Source: Zoogloea sp. (lineage in GTDB: Bacteria > Pseudomonadota > Gammaproteobacteria > Burkholderiales > Rhodocyclaceae). Taken from it: 64,000 bases of DNA. Within the stretch, counting starts at the first letter, position 1; each line of letters begins with the position of its first letter. The notes under the pieces were generated by a model, which made no database searches, had not been told where the DNA came from, and saw only the letters and a program-made list of their open reading frames with translations. The translations under genes and the position numbers were made by a program. Shown here one piece after another: positions 8,667-16,963 of this stretch. The stretch is taken from positions 1 through 64,000 of the forward strand of contig WBTZ01000006.1 in NCBI GenBank assembly GCA_009026175.1. The letters run 5' to 3'.

Positions 8667-9539
8667 TTAGTTTGAAGCGGTCATTGCCGGCAGGAAAACC
8701 TCGTCCATGCGGCCCCAGGAGAAATCCTGAAGAAGCCTGACCAGCCGACCTTCGGTACGATCCAGATTGACGTAGTGCCTGAAGCGGGTCTTCGCCGTGG
8801 CCTCCTTGACGACCGGCTGCTCGGGGTCGATCTCCCAGGGATGGAAATAGAAGATGGCGGGACGCCGGTCTTCCTGATTGACCTTGCGGATGCCCCAGGC
8901 CGACACGGGATAGGGCAGCAGGCGGAAATAACCGCCACCGCCCACCGGCCAGTTGCGGCCAAAACGCCTGACCGTGGTGATCGGGATCTCGACCAGCCCC
9001 TTGCCGACCGCGTAGGGAAAGCGCGGGGCATCCGGTACGCCGTAGTGGTCGTGCTTCACCGGATAGACGCTGGAGCTGTAGGTATAGCCCGCCGCCTCGA
9101 TGCACCCATGGGCCCACGGGTTGGACAGGCCGACCGAGAAGCTCGGCGCACGATAGCCACGGACCTCACAGCCGGCGATATCCTCGAGCACGGCCTTGGC
9201 CAGCTGGATATCGGCCAGGAAGGCTTCAGGCGTCTGGTCGCTGGCCCGCTGATGTCCGTAGCCATGGCTGGCCACTTCGTGCCCTTGCGCCGCAATGGCG
9301 CGAATCAGTTTGGGGTAGCGCTCGGCGATCCATCCCAGGGTGAAGAAAGTGCCCCGGGCACCGTTCCCATCCAGGAGTTCGAGAATCTTCAGAACGTTGC
9401 GTTCGACGCGACAGGGCGTGTCATTCCAGCTCTCTTTGGGGAAGTGCGGGGCAAGCGCGGAAACCTGGAAATAGTCCTCCACGTCGATCGTGAGGGCATT
9501 GGTCAACATGTCCGTTTTCCGGGAGGGTGCAGAAGTCAT
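8667..9539 (-). CDS. XrtA-system polysaccharide deacetylase (NodB fold)
   Basis: A 290-residue protein of carbohydrate esterase family 4. The metal-binding first motif is in 'LTIDVEDYF' and the second is 'SHGYGH' (His-x3-His); 'RGYRAPSFSVG' and 'FYFHPWEID' supply the later active-site segments. It probably removes acetyl groups from N-acetylated sugars of the exopolysaccharide, as expected for the TIGR03006 family. I chose the ATG at 9539 because it overlaps the ATPase stop in ATGA form and GGAG lies upstream; the ATG at 9509 (MLTNALTIDVEDYF) would give a protein 10 residues shorter. No signal peptide is visible, so deacetylation may occur before export. Confidence 0.9.
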   Translation of the reverse strand: MTSAPSRKTDMLTNALTIDVEDYFQVSALAPHFPKESWNDTPCRVERNVLKILELLDGNGARGTFFTLGWIAERYPKLIRAIAAQGHEVASHGYGHQRASDQTPEAFLADIQLAKAVLEDIAGCEVRGYRAPSFSVGLSNPWAHGCIEAAGYTYSSSVYPVKHDHYGVPDAPRFPYAVGKGLVEIPITTVRRFGRNWPVGGGGYFRLLPYPVSAWGIRKVNQEDRRPAIFYFHPWEIDPEQPVVKEATAKTRFRHYVNLDRTEGRLVRLLQDFSWGRMDEVFLPAMTASN

Positions 9540-10621
9540 TTTCCGGCCGGCTCCCTGTCTTCCTGGGCTGCGCCCTGGGGAGCGGTACGGATCAGTTTGC
9601 CCAGCGCATTGAGCGTCGTTGAAACAGTCCGCTCCAGCAAGGCCAGACGCTCTTCGAAACGGGTCATGTCGAAGGACGGCCCGGCGGCGGCAAGCGCCTT
9701 TGCCAGCTCCGGATCGGCCAGCAGGCGTTGCAGGTCGAGCATTCCGGCGGGCAAGGCCGCAGAGGGCAGCGGCTGGGCCACGCCTGAGCCTTCGCTGGCA
9801 GAGGGAGTCACCTGCTCCTCGCGCATCTCCTCCACGATCTGGGCAACGAGTTCTGCCGTGACCCGGCGTTGCTCGCTCAGAAAGGCTCCCAGCATCACCC
9901 GGTCGCACACGGCGTTGATCCGGCGGGGGATACCCTGGCTGGCCTGGTAGATCTCCCGCATGGCCTCCTGGTCGAAACCCGGATTGCCTTTCCAGCCGAC
10001 ACAGCCCAGCCGGTGCTCCACGTAGGCCTGGGTCTCCTGCAGGTCCAGCGGCCCCAGGTGATACGAGGCGATGACCCGCTGCCGGAGCTGGACCATCTCC
10101 GGGCTTTGCATGATGCTGCGAAATTCCGGCTGGCCGACCAGAAAGCTCTGCAGCAGGGCATGATCCTCCAGCTGGAAGTTGGAGAGCATCCGCAGCTCCT
10201 CAACCGCCCGCGGCGTCAGGTTCTGGGCCTCGTCGACGATCAGCAGGGCGCGCTTTCCCGCCGCCGTGGTCGATACCAGGAAGGCTTCGATGGCGAGCAG
10301 CAGGTCGCTCTTGGAAAGATGCTTGCACGGGATGCCGAAGGACGCCGCCACCAGCCTCAGGATGTCGTCCGCGTCGATCTGGGTGCTCACCAGATTGGCC
10401 GCCACGATCTTCTTGGGGTCAAGCTTTTCCAGCAGGCTGCGAACGAGCAGCGTCTTGCCCGCCCCGATCTCGCCCGTGATGACAATGAAGCCTTCATTCT
10501 GGTGGAGGCCGTACTCGAGGTAGGCCATCGCCCGGCGATGGCCACGGCTGCCATAGAAGAAGGATGGGTCCGGATTGAGCTGAAAGGGCTTGCCCCGCAG
10601 ACCGAAATAGGCTTCGTACAT
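9536..10621 (-). CDS. XrtA-associated ExeA/GspA-like AAA ATPase
   Basis: A 361-residue AAA ATPase beginning MYEAYFGLRGKPFQLNPDP, a typical start of the ExeA/GspA-like TIGR03015 family. Walker A 'GEIGAGKT' sits at about residues 50-57 and Walker B 'LLIVDEAQNL' near 130; 'RINAVCDRVMLGAFL' is the sensor region. After residue 285 the sequence becomes low-complexity. The role in exopolysaccharide export or cell-envelope remodelling is unproved; related ExeA proteins help assemble secretin complexes by binding peptidoglycan. It starts 6 bp after the outer-membrane protein stop. Confidence 0.9.
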   Translation of the reverse strand: MYEAYFGLRGKPFQLNPDPSFFYGSRGHRRAMAYLEYGLHQNEGFIVITGEIGAGKTLLVRSLLEKLDPKKIVAANLVSTQIDADDILRLVAASFGIPCKHLSKSDLLLAIEAFLVSTTAAGKRALLIVDEAQNLTPRAVEELRMLSNFQLEDHALLQSFLVGQPEFRSIMQSPEMVQLRQRVIASYHLGPLDLQETQAYVEHRLGCVGWKGNPGFDQEAMREIYQASQGIPRRINAVCDRVMLGAFLSEQRRVTAELVAQIVEEMREEQVTPSASEGSGVAQPLPSAALPAGMLDLQRLLADPELAKALAAAGPSFDMTRFEERLALLERTVSTTLNALGKLIRTAPQGAAQEDREPAGK

Positions 10622-10627
10622 AAAGAA

Positions 10628-12214
10628 TCAGAACTGGAGGGAAAGCGACCCGATGACTGCGTTTTCCTTGTAATCGGTAGATCCTGAACTCTGGTTGTTC
10701 CGGAGCATCAGGGAGCCATTCAGTTTCTTGGAGAACGAGGTCGTGAGCCCGGTGCTGATCATCCGGGTGCGGGTACTGAGCTGCGTGCCTGTCGCAGTCT
10801 GGTCATTGCGGCTGCGCGAGGCATTCAGTATGAGATTGGCCGATGTCGACGGCGTCAGCTGATGATTGACGATCAGCGATCCCCCCAGATCGGTCACCGT
10901 GGAACCGGACGAAAAATCCCCCGTCAAGGCATAGCTCCGGTCCGTCAGGGACGTTCTTTCAGAACGGTAGGTGGTCAGGGACAGCGAATTGCGGACACCC
11001 GACAGGTTCATGCCGAACTGTACGCGGCGATCCAGGAACAAGCCGTTGGTGAGAACCGCCTGGGCCCCCACCAGGGGATTGCCGACACCCGGGGCCTGGT
11101 TGGCCATCAGGTTGCGCACGAAGGTATCCCGTGCGTTAACGTCGGGGTACTGCGCCGCATACTGCAGCATCAGCAGATCATAGAGCGTCACCCCGCTCAC
11201 CAGGGACTGGCTGATCGAGCTGACATCCTTCGAGAAACTGAAGCGGAAGGCCGACCGCGCCCTGCGGTGCTCTGCCGAGATCAGGTAGCCGGGACCAAAG
11301 AAGCGGTCTTCCCATGTGGCTCCCACGCGCGTGATCGGAGACGGAGTCCAGTCTAGACCGATACCACTGACGAAATTCCGGGTCGTATTGACGCTGGCCA
11401 GGTTATTGGATTCCGAGCCGGTGATCAGACGCAGCTGGAGCTGAGGATCCAGTCGAACCAAGCCGATGAGGCGGGCGATCTGCTGCTTGGTATCCCGCGT
11501 GGTATCCGAAGTGACCTGGGTATCTGAAAAATTGGCCACCCAGCCCAGCCGCCCGGTGACTTGAGGGTCTGTCGCCGACGCGCTCCAGACCTGCCTGACC
11601 GAACGTGGCGCCGCGGCGTTATCGGTTTCGGTCATATCCGAGGTATAGCGCAACTCCATGGAGCCGGAATCCCCGAAGCGCCCCACCACGTACGGGGAGA
11701 TGTTCAGGTTCCGGACCTCCGCCTGGTTGCTCGTCCCCGTGACCTGGTCTGCCGGGCGTGGCCCCAGCACGGACAGAAGCTCACGGGAGATTGAGCTGCG
11801 CACATCGATGAAGGCCCGCTTCTCCCAGGCCTCAAGCTTCCCGCTGCCGACGAGCGAAAGCATGTTCTGATTGCGGGAACTGTCGTTCGCGTACCAGGTG
11901 GAGTTGACCCCGAGACTCAGGTTGCCCTGCAAACGGGCTCCCCGGGCCTCCATGCGCACGGAGGGCGCGATCAGGGTGATCCAGTCGCTCTCGGACTTGC
12001 CGCTGCCCACGCCCTGGCTCCCGCCGACGCCGCTCAGCCCGACATTGTCGGTGACGGTCTCGGTCAGCCTCACGGATGGAACAACCCGGAAAACCTGCTC
12101 CTGGGCCAGCACCTGGCTGCTGGCAAACCCCAGAGGCAAACTGATGGGAAGGAGAATGGCGACTGCACGCCAGCGACCAGCAGGACGGATCGAGCCTGAC
12201 GGGCGGATTTTCAT
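10628..12214 (-). CDS. PEP-CTERM-system-associated outer membrane protein (TIGR03016-like)
   Basis: A 528-residue exported protein. A basic N-terminus and hydrophobic stretch 'AVAILLPISLPLGFASS' ending in 'VLAQEQ' form a likely signal peptide. The body is rich in Ser/Thr/Asn and alternating hydrophobic residues, consistent with beta strands, and the protein ends in phenylalanine ('IGSLSLQF'), as outer-membrane barrels do. Context and composition fit the TIGR03016 family of EpsH-associated barrels, possibly the polysaccharide exit channel or an anchor. The ATG overlaps the tyrosine kinase stop by 4 nt. Confidence 0.85.
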   Translation of the reverse strand: MKIRPSGSIRPAGRWRAVAILLPISLPLGFASSQVLAQEQVFRVVPSVRLTETVTDNVGLSGVGGSQGVGSGKSESDWITLIAPSVRMEARGARLQGNLSLGVNSTWYANDSSRNQNMLSLVGSGKLEAWEKRAFIDVRSSISRELLSVLGPRPADQVTGTSNQAEVRNLNISPYVVGRFGDSGSMELRYTSDMTETDNAAAPRSVRQVWSASATDPQVTGRLGWVANFSDTQVTSDTTRDTKQQIARLIGLVRLDPQLQLRLITGSESNNLASVNTTRNFVSGIGLDWTPSPITRVGATWEDRFFGPGYLISAEHRRARSAFRFSFSKDVSSISQSLVSGVTLYDLLMLQYAAQYPDVNARDTFVRNLMANQAPGVGNPLVGAQAVLTNGLFLDRRVQFGMNLSGVRNSLSLTTYRSERTSLTDRSYALTGDFSSGSTVTDLGGSLIVNHQLTPSTSANLILNASRSRNDQTATGTQLSTRTRMISTGLTTSFSKKLNGSLMLRNNQSSGSTDYKENAVIGSLSLQF

Positions 12215-13212
12215 TGATTTTCCTTTGGCGCGTGTCCGTAACCGTAACCGTAGCCATAGCCATAGCCGTAACCATAGGAGCCTGCCGAAGTGTGCTGGGA
12301 TTTGTTCAACAGCATCAGCTTCACCGGGCAGGACTCGATCGTCGACAGGGCCTGCTTGACCGCGGCCTGGGTGGTCTTGTTGGACTCGACGACCATCACG
12401 ATCTGCCCCATGTGCGTGGCAAGAACGCGGGACTCGGTGGTCACCAGGAGAGGCGGCGAATCAAACACGATGATCCGGTCGGAATAGCGCTCGGCCAGTT
12501 CGGCCAGCAGTCCGTTCATCGCATCACTGGCGAGCAGTTCGGTCGCCCGGGGGTGCGGCGTGCCGGCGGGCAGGAGACTCAGTTTCTCGATATTGGTCTT
12601 CAGCAGCACGTCGCCAAGCTGCATGTCGTTCGAGGTGAGCACATCCATCAGGCCCTTGCGGGGCGGCAACCCCAGGATGTTGAGGACCGAAGGACGCGAC
12701 ACGTCGGCATCGATCAGCAGCACCGTGTGGTCCAGCTCCATGGCCATGCTGATGGCCAGGTTGATCGAGCTGAAGCTCTTTCCTTCGCCTGGCAACGAGC
12801 TGGTGACCATGATCAGGTTGGCGTTCTTGACCTCGGCAGCTCCCCTGCCCTGGACGTTGCGCAGCAGAGGGCGCTTGATGATCCGGAACTCATCACCGAT
12901 CAGGGAGCGCGGAGCGTTCGGCGTGACGATGCCCACCGAGTGCAGGCGCTCCAGGTCGATCTCCACGGAGCGATCCGCGCTCGGCGTCCGGACCGGCTGA
13001 GGCGCGGCTTTCTCCTTGGCTGGCACATTCACCGGCGCGTCCGCAACGGGGGCCGCGGCCACCGGGGCAGGCTCGGGGGACGCAGCCGGCGCAGCACCGG
13101 CATCCGGGAACGCCGAAGCCTTCTGAACCTCTTCGGTCTCGGCCGGTACGCTGGCACCCGTGGCCCGCTGGAGTTGCTCGAGCCGTTCTACCGCTTTTTC
13201 AATAATGCTCAT
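12211..13212 (-). CDS. XrtA-associated tyrosine autokinase (BY-kinase) with Gly-Tyr tail
   Basis: A 333-residue cytoplasmic BY-kinase. Walker A 'SSLPGEGKS' is near residues 138-146, Walker A' 'VLLIDADVSRPS' follows, and Walker B is 'IIVFDSPPLL'. The C-terminus is an alternating Gly-Tyr tail with seven tyrosines before APKENQ, the expected autophosphorylation cluster. An Ala/Pro-rich linker occupies residues 40-80. The partner is the chain-length protein encoded immediately upstream; cycling of tail phosphorylation normally sets polymer length and export. I chose ATG 13212 (MSIIEKAVERLEQL), preceded closely by GGGGAAG; an ATG at 13224 overlapping the upstream stop is the alternative. Confidence 0.92.
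   Translation of the reverse strand: MSIIEKAVERLEQLQRATGASVPAETEEVQKASAFPDAGAAPAASPEPAPVAAAPVADAPVNVPAKEKAAPQPVRTPSADRSVEIDLERLHSVGIVTPNAPRSLIGDEFRIIKRPLLRNVQGRGAAEVKNANLIMVTSSLPGEGKSFSSINLAISMAMELDHTVLLIDADVSRPSVLNILGLPPRKGLMDVLTSNDMQLGDVLLKTNIEKLSLLPAGTPHPRATELLASDAMNGLLAELAERYSDRIIVFDSPPLLVTTESRVLATHMGQIVMVVESNKTTQAAVKQALSTIESCPVKLMLLNKSQHTSAGSYGYGYGYGYGYGYGHAPKENQ
12238..12276 (-). repeat. Hexanucleotide repeat encoding (Gly-Tyr)n kinase tail
   Basis: Tandem GGN-TAY hexamers inside the kinase gene encode Tyr-(Gly-Tyr)6. The third codon positions vary between units (TAT/TAC, GGT/GGC), so this is a protein-level repeat kept by selection as well as a site where slippage could change the number of phosphorylatable tyrosines. 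Confidence 0.85.
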
Positions 13213-13223
13213 GTTCTTCCCCA

Positions 13224-14783
13224 TCAAGCCATTCTGGCCAGCATCAACCACACGGTCATGGCGCCAAACAAGCCGATCAAGGCCCCCAGGCAACCCAGGA
13301 AGGCGATCTTGCCGCGACGGATGTTACGCATGCGGTCGTGGTCGGACAGGAGACTGACCGAACCCAGCACGGCGAGGCCGGTCACCTCACGAAGCACATT
13401 CATGTCCGAGAAGGTCGGGCGGATCTGGCTGATCAGGAAGCTGATCGCGGCGCCCATCAGCAGCGCAGCCAGCCCGGCAGCAGGCATCAGCAGCAGCCGG
13501 TTGGGTGCTGCCGGTTTGCTCGGCACGGTGGGCGGATCGATCAGGCGGAAATCCGCCACCCCGGAGGTCGCCCCCATCTCGACGGCCATCGATGCAGACT
13601 CGCGCCGGGAGACCAGCTGGTCGTAGTTGCGCTTGTTCACGTCGTAGTCGCGGTTCAGCTGGGCAAACTCGGCCTCGATCTGCGGCAGCATGCGCGAGGC
13701 CGCATTCAGGCTCTGCACACGGCTCTCGTATTCGGTCACCCGGGCCTTGAGGGAGGCCACATTCGCCTCGGCTTCGGCCAGGGACATCTTCAGTTGCTGG
13801 AACACCGGGTTGGAGCCCAGCGAGGAGCCGCCCGACACCGGGGCAAGCTTCTTCCTGGCCTGGATTTCCTGCACCTTCTGCGCCTCCAGCTGCGCAATCA
13901 TCTTGCGCGCTCCGACCACATCCGGGTGTTGTTCGGTGAAGCGCTGGAGCAGACCATCCAGGGCTTTCTTCTGGGTCTCGATACGGCCGTCCAGCTCCGG
14001 TACCGATACGGTGGAGAGGACCGCACTGCTGGGGTTGTCCGGCAGCAGCATCGGCTCCTCGCCGACGAGCTGGCGCTTGAGCGTATCCCGCGCGTTCTCG
14101 GCCTCGCGCAGGGCCAGGCGCGCCTGGCCGAGCAGCTCGCTTGCGTCGGTCATCTTGGCAAAGTAATCCCGTCCGCCGGAGCCCACCGTAGACAGGTTGC
14201 GCAGCTTGAATTCCTTGAGCCGGTTCTCGGCTTCCTCGAGCTTCTGCTCGTAGGACTTGATCTGCTCTTCGATGAACTTCCGGGCGGTATCGGAATCCTT
14301 CCGCTTGTCCCCCAGGCCGGACTCCACGAACATCGAGACGAGGGACTGCACCACGCGCTTGGCGCGCTCGGCGTCCGTGTCGGTGTAGGCCAGCGTGTAC
14401 AGGTTGTCGCGACCGGCGACCCGGATCTCCAGCGCCTTCGTCACGCTGGCGATCAGGACTTCACGCTCTTCCTTGGTCTTGACCGTCAGATCCAGATCAG
14501 CCATCCGGATCAGCTTTTCGACGTTCGGCCGGCTGATCAGGGTGCGGCTCAGGATGTTGATCTGCTGATCGACGTTGGGCTGCACCGCCAGACCCGACAT
14601 GAGCGGCTTGAGAATCGACTGGGTATCCACATAGACCCGCGCGGATGATTCATAGCGGTCAGGCAGCAGATAAACCGTCGCGGCAGCAATCGGGCCCACG
14701 ATCCAGGCAGCAGCCAAGCCCCACCAGCGATAGAGCCACATGCCGCGGAGGATCACCGACAGCTGTCTTAGTATGTCTTCCAT
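13224..14783 (-). CDS. XrtA-system polysaccharide chain-length determinant (Wzz/GNVR family)
   Basis: A 519-residue inner-membrane protein of the PCP family. One transmembrane segment is near residues 18-38 ('WWGLAAAWIVGPIAAATVYLL') and others lie at the C-terminal end ('LLLMPAAGLAALLMGAAISF' and a final hydrophobic segment). Between them is a long periplasmic coiled-coil region and a GNVR-like segment 'DVNKRNYDQLVSRRESA'. It should polymerise in the inner membrane, set polysaccharide length and act with the tyrosine kinase. The architecture matches the TIGR03007 family. Start ATG at 14783 has GGA about 10 nt upstream; the gap to the export lipoprotein gene is 64 bp and contains a hairpin. 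Confidence 0.92.
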   Translation of the reverse strand: MEDILRQLSVILRGMWLYRWWGLAAAWIVGPIAAATVYLLPDRYESSARVYVDTQSILKPLMSGLAVQPNVDQQINILSRTLISRPNVEKLIRMADLDLTVKTKEEREVLIASVTKALEIRVAGRDNLYTLAYTDTDAERAKRVVQSLVSMFVESGLGDKRKDSDTARKFIEEQIKSYEQKLEEAENRLKEFKLRNLSTVGSGGRDYFAKMTDASELLGQARLALREAENARDTLKRQLVGEEPMLLPDNPSSAVLSTVSVPELDGRIETQKKALDGLLQRFTEQHPDVVGARKMIAQLEAQKVQEIQARKKLAPVSGGSSLGSNPVFQQLKMSLAEAEANVASLKARVTEYESRVQSLNAASRMLPQIEAEFAQLNRDYDVNKRNYDQLVSRRESASMAVEMGATSGVADFRLIDPPTVPSKPAAPNRLLLMPAAGLAALLMGAAISFLISQIRPTFSDMNVLREVTGLAVLGSVSLLSDHDRMRNIRRGKIAFLGCLGALIGLFGAMTVWLMLARMA

Positions 14784-14800
14784 TGGGAGATTCCAAAAGC

Positions 14801-14822
14801 GCCCCCCCGGCCCTTGCCGGGG
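14801..14822 (-). promoter_or_regulatory. Stem-loop between export lipoprotein and chain-length genes
   Basis: On the minus strand a 7-bp GC stem (14805-14811 paired with 14816-14822, 4-nt loop) is followed by a short TTTT a few bases on. It resembles a weak attenuator or an mRNA-stability hairpin that could lower expression of the genes downstream of the export lipoprotein. The T run is short, so this is not a full terminator. Confidence 0.4.
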
Positions 14823-14847
14823 AGGATGTCATGAGGGGAATTGCAGA

Positions 14848-15456
14848 TCAGAACCAGCTTTGCGGAATGATCAGGACATCACCCGGCTTCAGTTCGACGT
14901 TCGCGGAAACGTCACCGCGCTTGATCAGGTCGCGCAGCCGGACCGAATACTGCTTGCTGCCCTCGGGCGTCAGGCGCAGGAGGCTGGCCCGGTTCCCATC
15001 AGCGAAATCGGTCATGCCACCGACTGCAATCATCAGGTCGAGCATGGTCATGTTCTGCTTGAACGGCAGGGTCATCGGCCGGCTGGCCTCACCGACGACG
15101 CGGATCTGCTCGGAGTAGGGGCCGACAAATCCGGTCACGATGACCGTCACGACCGGGTCACGAATGTACTTGGCAAGGGCCTTCTCGATCTCCCGCGCGA
15201 GCGTGGTCGAATCCCGCCCGGCAGCAGGCAGATCCTCTACCAGCGGCGTGGTGATCTTGCCGTCCGGGCGGACCGGGACGGACATGGAGAGTTCAGGGTT
15301 GCGCCACACGACGATATTGATGTTGTCGCCGGGACCCACCAGATAGTTGTACTCGGAGTTCGCAGCCGACACCGGCGCCGGAGGATAGGGTGTTGCGCAA
15401 CCCGTCAGACCCGCCACCATGCCGGCCAGGGCACTCATCGCCAAGAAACGTTTCAT
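14848..15456 (-). CDS. XrtA/PEP-CTERM exopolysaccharide export lipoprotein (Wza-like)
   Basis: A 202-residue lipoprotein: 'MKRFLAMSALAGMVAGLTGC' ends in a lipobox (LTGC), so it is probably lipidated and sent to the outer membrane. The mature part has a poly-export domain ('NYLVGPGDNINIVVWRNPEL') followed by SLBB-type repeats ('VRVVGEASRPMTLPF'-like region and 'LKPGDVLIIPQSWF'). It should form part of the outer-membrane/periplasmic exit pore with the chain-length protein. It is the first gene of the long minus-strand operon; no further gene lies upstream for 185 bp. Confidence 0.92.
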   Translation of the reverse strand: MKRFLAMSALAGMVAGLTGCATPYPPAPVSAANSEYNYLVGPGDNINIVVWRNPELSMSVPVRPDGKITTPLVEDLPAAGRDSTTLAREIEKALAKYIRDPVVTVIVTGFVGPYSEQIRVVGEASRPMTLPFKQNMTMLDLMIAVGGMTDFADGNRASLLRLTPEGSKQYSVRLRDLIKRGDVSANVELKPGDVLIIPQSWF

Positions 15457-15641
15457 ATGCTACTTCCCCTCAATTAAGCCGGACTTCAGCCTTTTGATGA
15501 TAACAAGCGGATATTACGGGAGGCCTTGAAGACCTCCGGAGAAAAACATCACGCCCCCATGAAAAGGGCACATGCCCATGCCATCCGCCTGCACCTCCGG
15601 CAACCGGGTGGCTCCGTGGCAGGGGCAAGGCTCACACGCGA
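15457..15641. other. 185-bp intergenic region upstream of the exopolysaccharide operon
   Basis: This gap must hold the operon promoter unless transcription enters from the upstream minus-strand gene. It is more AT-rich than its surroundings near 15495-15525, with TAATAT on the minus strand. I found no convincing -35/-10 pair and no clear sigma-54 -24/-12 element. Confidence 0.5.
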
Positions 15642-16937
15642 TCAGAAGGACCAGCGGGCCTCGGTGTAGACGCGATCACTGTCGTCATAGCGGCCAAAAA
15701 GCCCGTTCTGCTTGCCACCAAAGACGTCCACACCGAAAGTCACCTTGAGGTTCTTGGCTGCCGCCCACTTCAGCTTGGGCCGGAACATGTAGTCGGTGCG
15801 ATTGAGCATCGACACGAGCAGGGCCTCGGTCTCCCAGCCGTTTGCAATCCGGGTCCCGACCAGAATGCTGGCACCATCTTCCGTGCGCTCGAGCCCGGTG
15901 GCCGGTTCATGGTTTGCGGCACGGCGGGCAAAATATTGAATATTGATTCTGCCTTCGTCAAATGCCGGGATGTCCACACCCATCACGTAGTCGAGGGTGT
16001 CCTGCCCGACCAGCCCGTTGGGCGCAGTCGGATCGGCCGTCAGAAACTGGCGCCCGCGGGTATGGACAAGCTCGCCCTTGAGCACGAACTCACCAAAATC
16101 CTTGGCAAAGGTGCCTCCGAACTGGGAGATCCGGTCATGGCGAGGCTGAAACTCATTCGGCCCGACCACGTAGAAGGTCTGCGCCACATCCATGCTGCGA
16201 TAGTAGAAACCCGAGACATCCCAGCCTGCGATGAGCCGTGACACCCTGCCCCCCCAGTTGGCATTGCCGGGCGACGCGTCCGGCTTGACCTCGCCGCGGA
16301 CCGTGGCGCCCCTGGGGAGCGGATAGAACTCCGCCCCGGGCTTGCCGATGCGGTCATAGCTGGGCACCGGGATCCACACCAGTTCAGCGTGGGTCTCTCC
16401 GAAGTAATACTCGGCGCGGGCCGCCCACTGGGGAATGCGGAGCTGCTCGAAATCCGGCAGATAGAAAGTCCGGAGGTCACGCGCAGACACCACGTCGGCA
16501 AAGAACAGGCCGACCATCTCGCCCCACACGATGTGCTGGCGCCCCACGCGGAAATCCACCTCGCCGGCCGAGAAGTCCACATAGGTCTCGCGGAGGTCGA
16601 ACTGGTATTGCTGGTCCCGCCGGACCGCATCCGGGTAGAAGCCGTTGTCGATGGCGAAGACACCATCGGCATCGGCACGGCCGGAAATCTTCCACTTCAG
16701 GCCGGACGTGCCACCCTGTGCAGACAGCTCGGCCCTGGCCCGGGCCATCGACCAGTGATCCTTGCCCGCATAGGTCCGGGCAATATCGAACTGGAGGGTC
16801 GTCGCGGTCCGGGTCTTGCCGCCGGCATCAAGATCGAGGTCGAGATCAAGATCATCTGCCGCCGTGGCGGAACCCGCAGCCAGCATGGCGGCCAGAGCGA
16901 TTGAAATGGCCGAAGGCTTCGATCTGAAAAAACGCAT
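15642..16937 (-). CDS. Outer-membrane beta-barrel protein (DUF1302-like) with Asp-Leu repeat
   Basis: A 431-residue exported protein. The signal peptide 'SAISIALAAMLAAGSATA' is followed immediately by an Asp-Leu repeat, 'ADDLDLDLDLDAGGKT'. The remainder is aromatic-rich, with repeated strand-like segments and 'FRVGRQHIVWGEMVGLFFAD', which recalls DUF1302/porin-like outer-membrane proteins; it ends in Phe ('YTEARWSF'). Start ATG 16937 is chosen because AGAGGAA lies just upstream; an ATG at 16967 has no such site. It follows the ABC ATPase gene by 26 bp. It may be the outer-membrane partner of a lipid or lipoprotein export system, but this is inference. Confidence 0.75.
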   Translation of the reverse strand: MRFFRSKPSAISIALAAMLAAGSATAADDLDLDLDLDAGGKTRTATTLQFDIARTYAGKDHWSMARARAELSAQGGTSGLKWKISGRADADGVFAIDNGFYPDAVRRDQQYQFDLRETYVDFSAGEVDFRVGRQHIVWGEMVGLFFADVVSARDLRTFYLPDFEQLRIPQWAARAEYYFGETHAELVWIPVPSYDRIGKPGAEFYPLPRGATVRGEVKPDASPGNANWGGRVSRLIAGWDVSGFYYRSMDVAQTFYVVGPNEFQPRHDRISQFGGTFAKDFGEFVLKGELVHTRGRQFLTADPTAPNGLVGQDTLDYVMGVDIPAFDEGRINIQYFARRAANHEPATGLERTEDGASILVGTRIANGWETEALLVSMLNRTDYMFRPKLKWAAAKNLKVTFGVDVFGGKQNGLFGRYDDSDRVYTEARWSF

Positions 16938-16963
16938 GAATTCCTCTTGAATGGGATGGCAGG

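Noticed and set aside
6708..8675. 655-residue open frame on the plus strand
   Set aside because: Antisense to a glycosyltransferase and the FemAB-like gene.
12238..12276. Hexamer repeat as a CRISPR-like or regulatory array
   Set aside because: It is in frame, has no spacers and encodes the Gly-Tyr tail of the kinase.
15457..15641. Sigma-54 promoter upstream of the exopolysaccharide operon (expected because PrsK/PrsR-type control is known for such loci)
   Set aside because: The best candidate on the minus strand (TGGCATGGGCATGTGC) does not have the correct GG-to-GC spacing.
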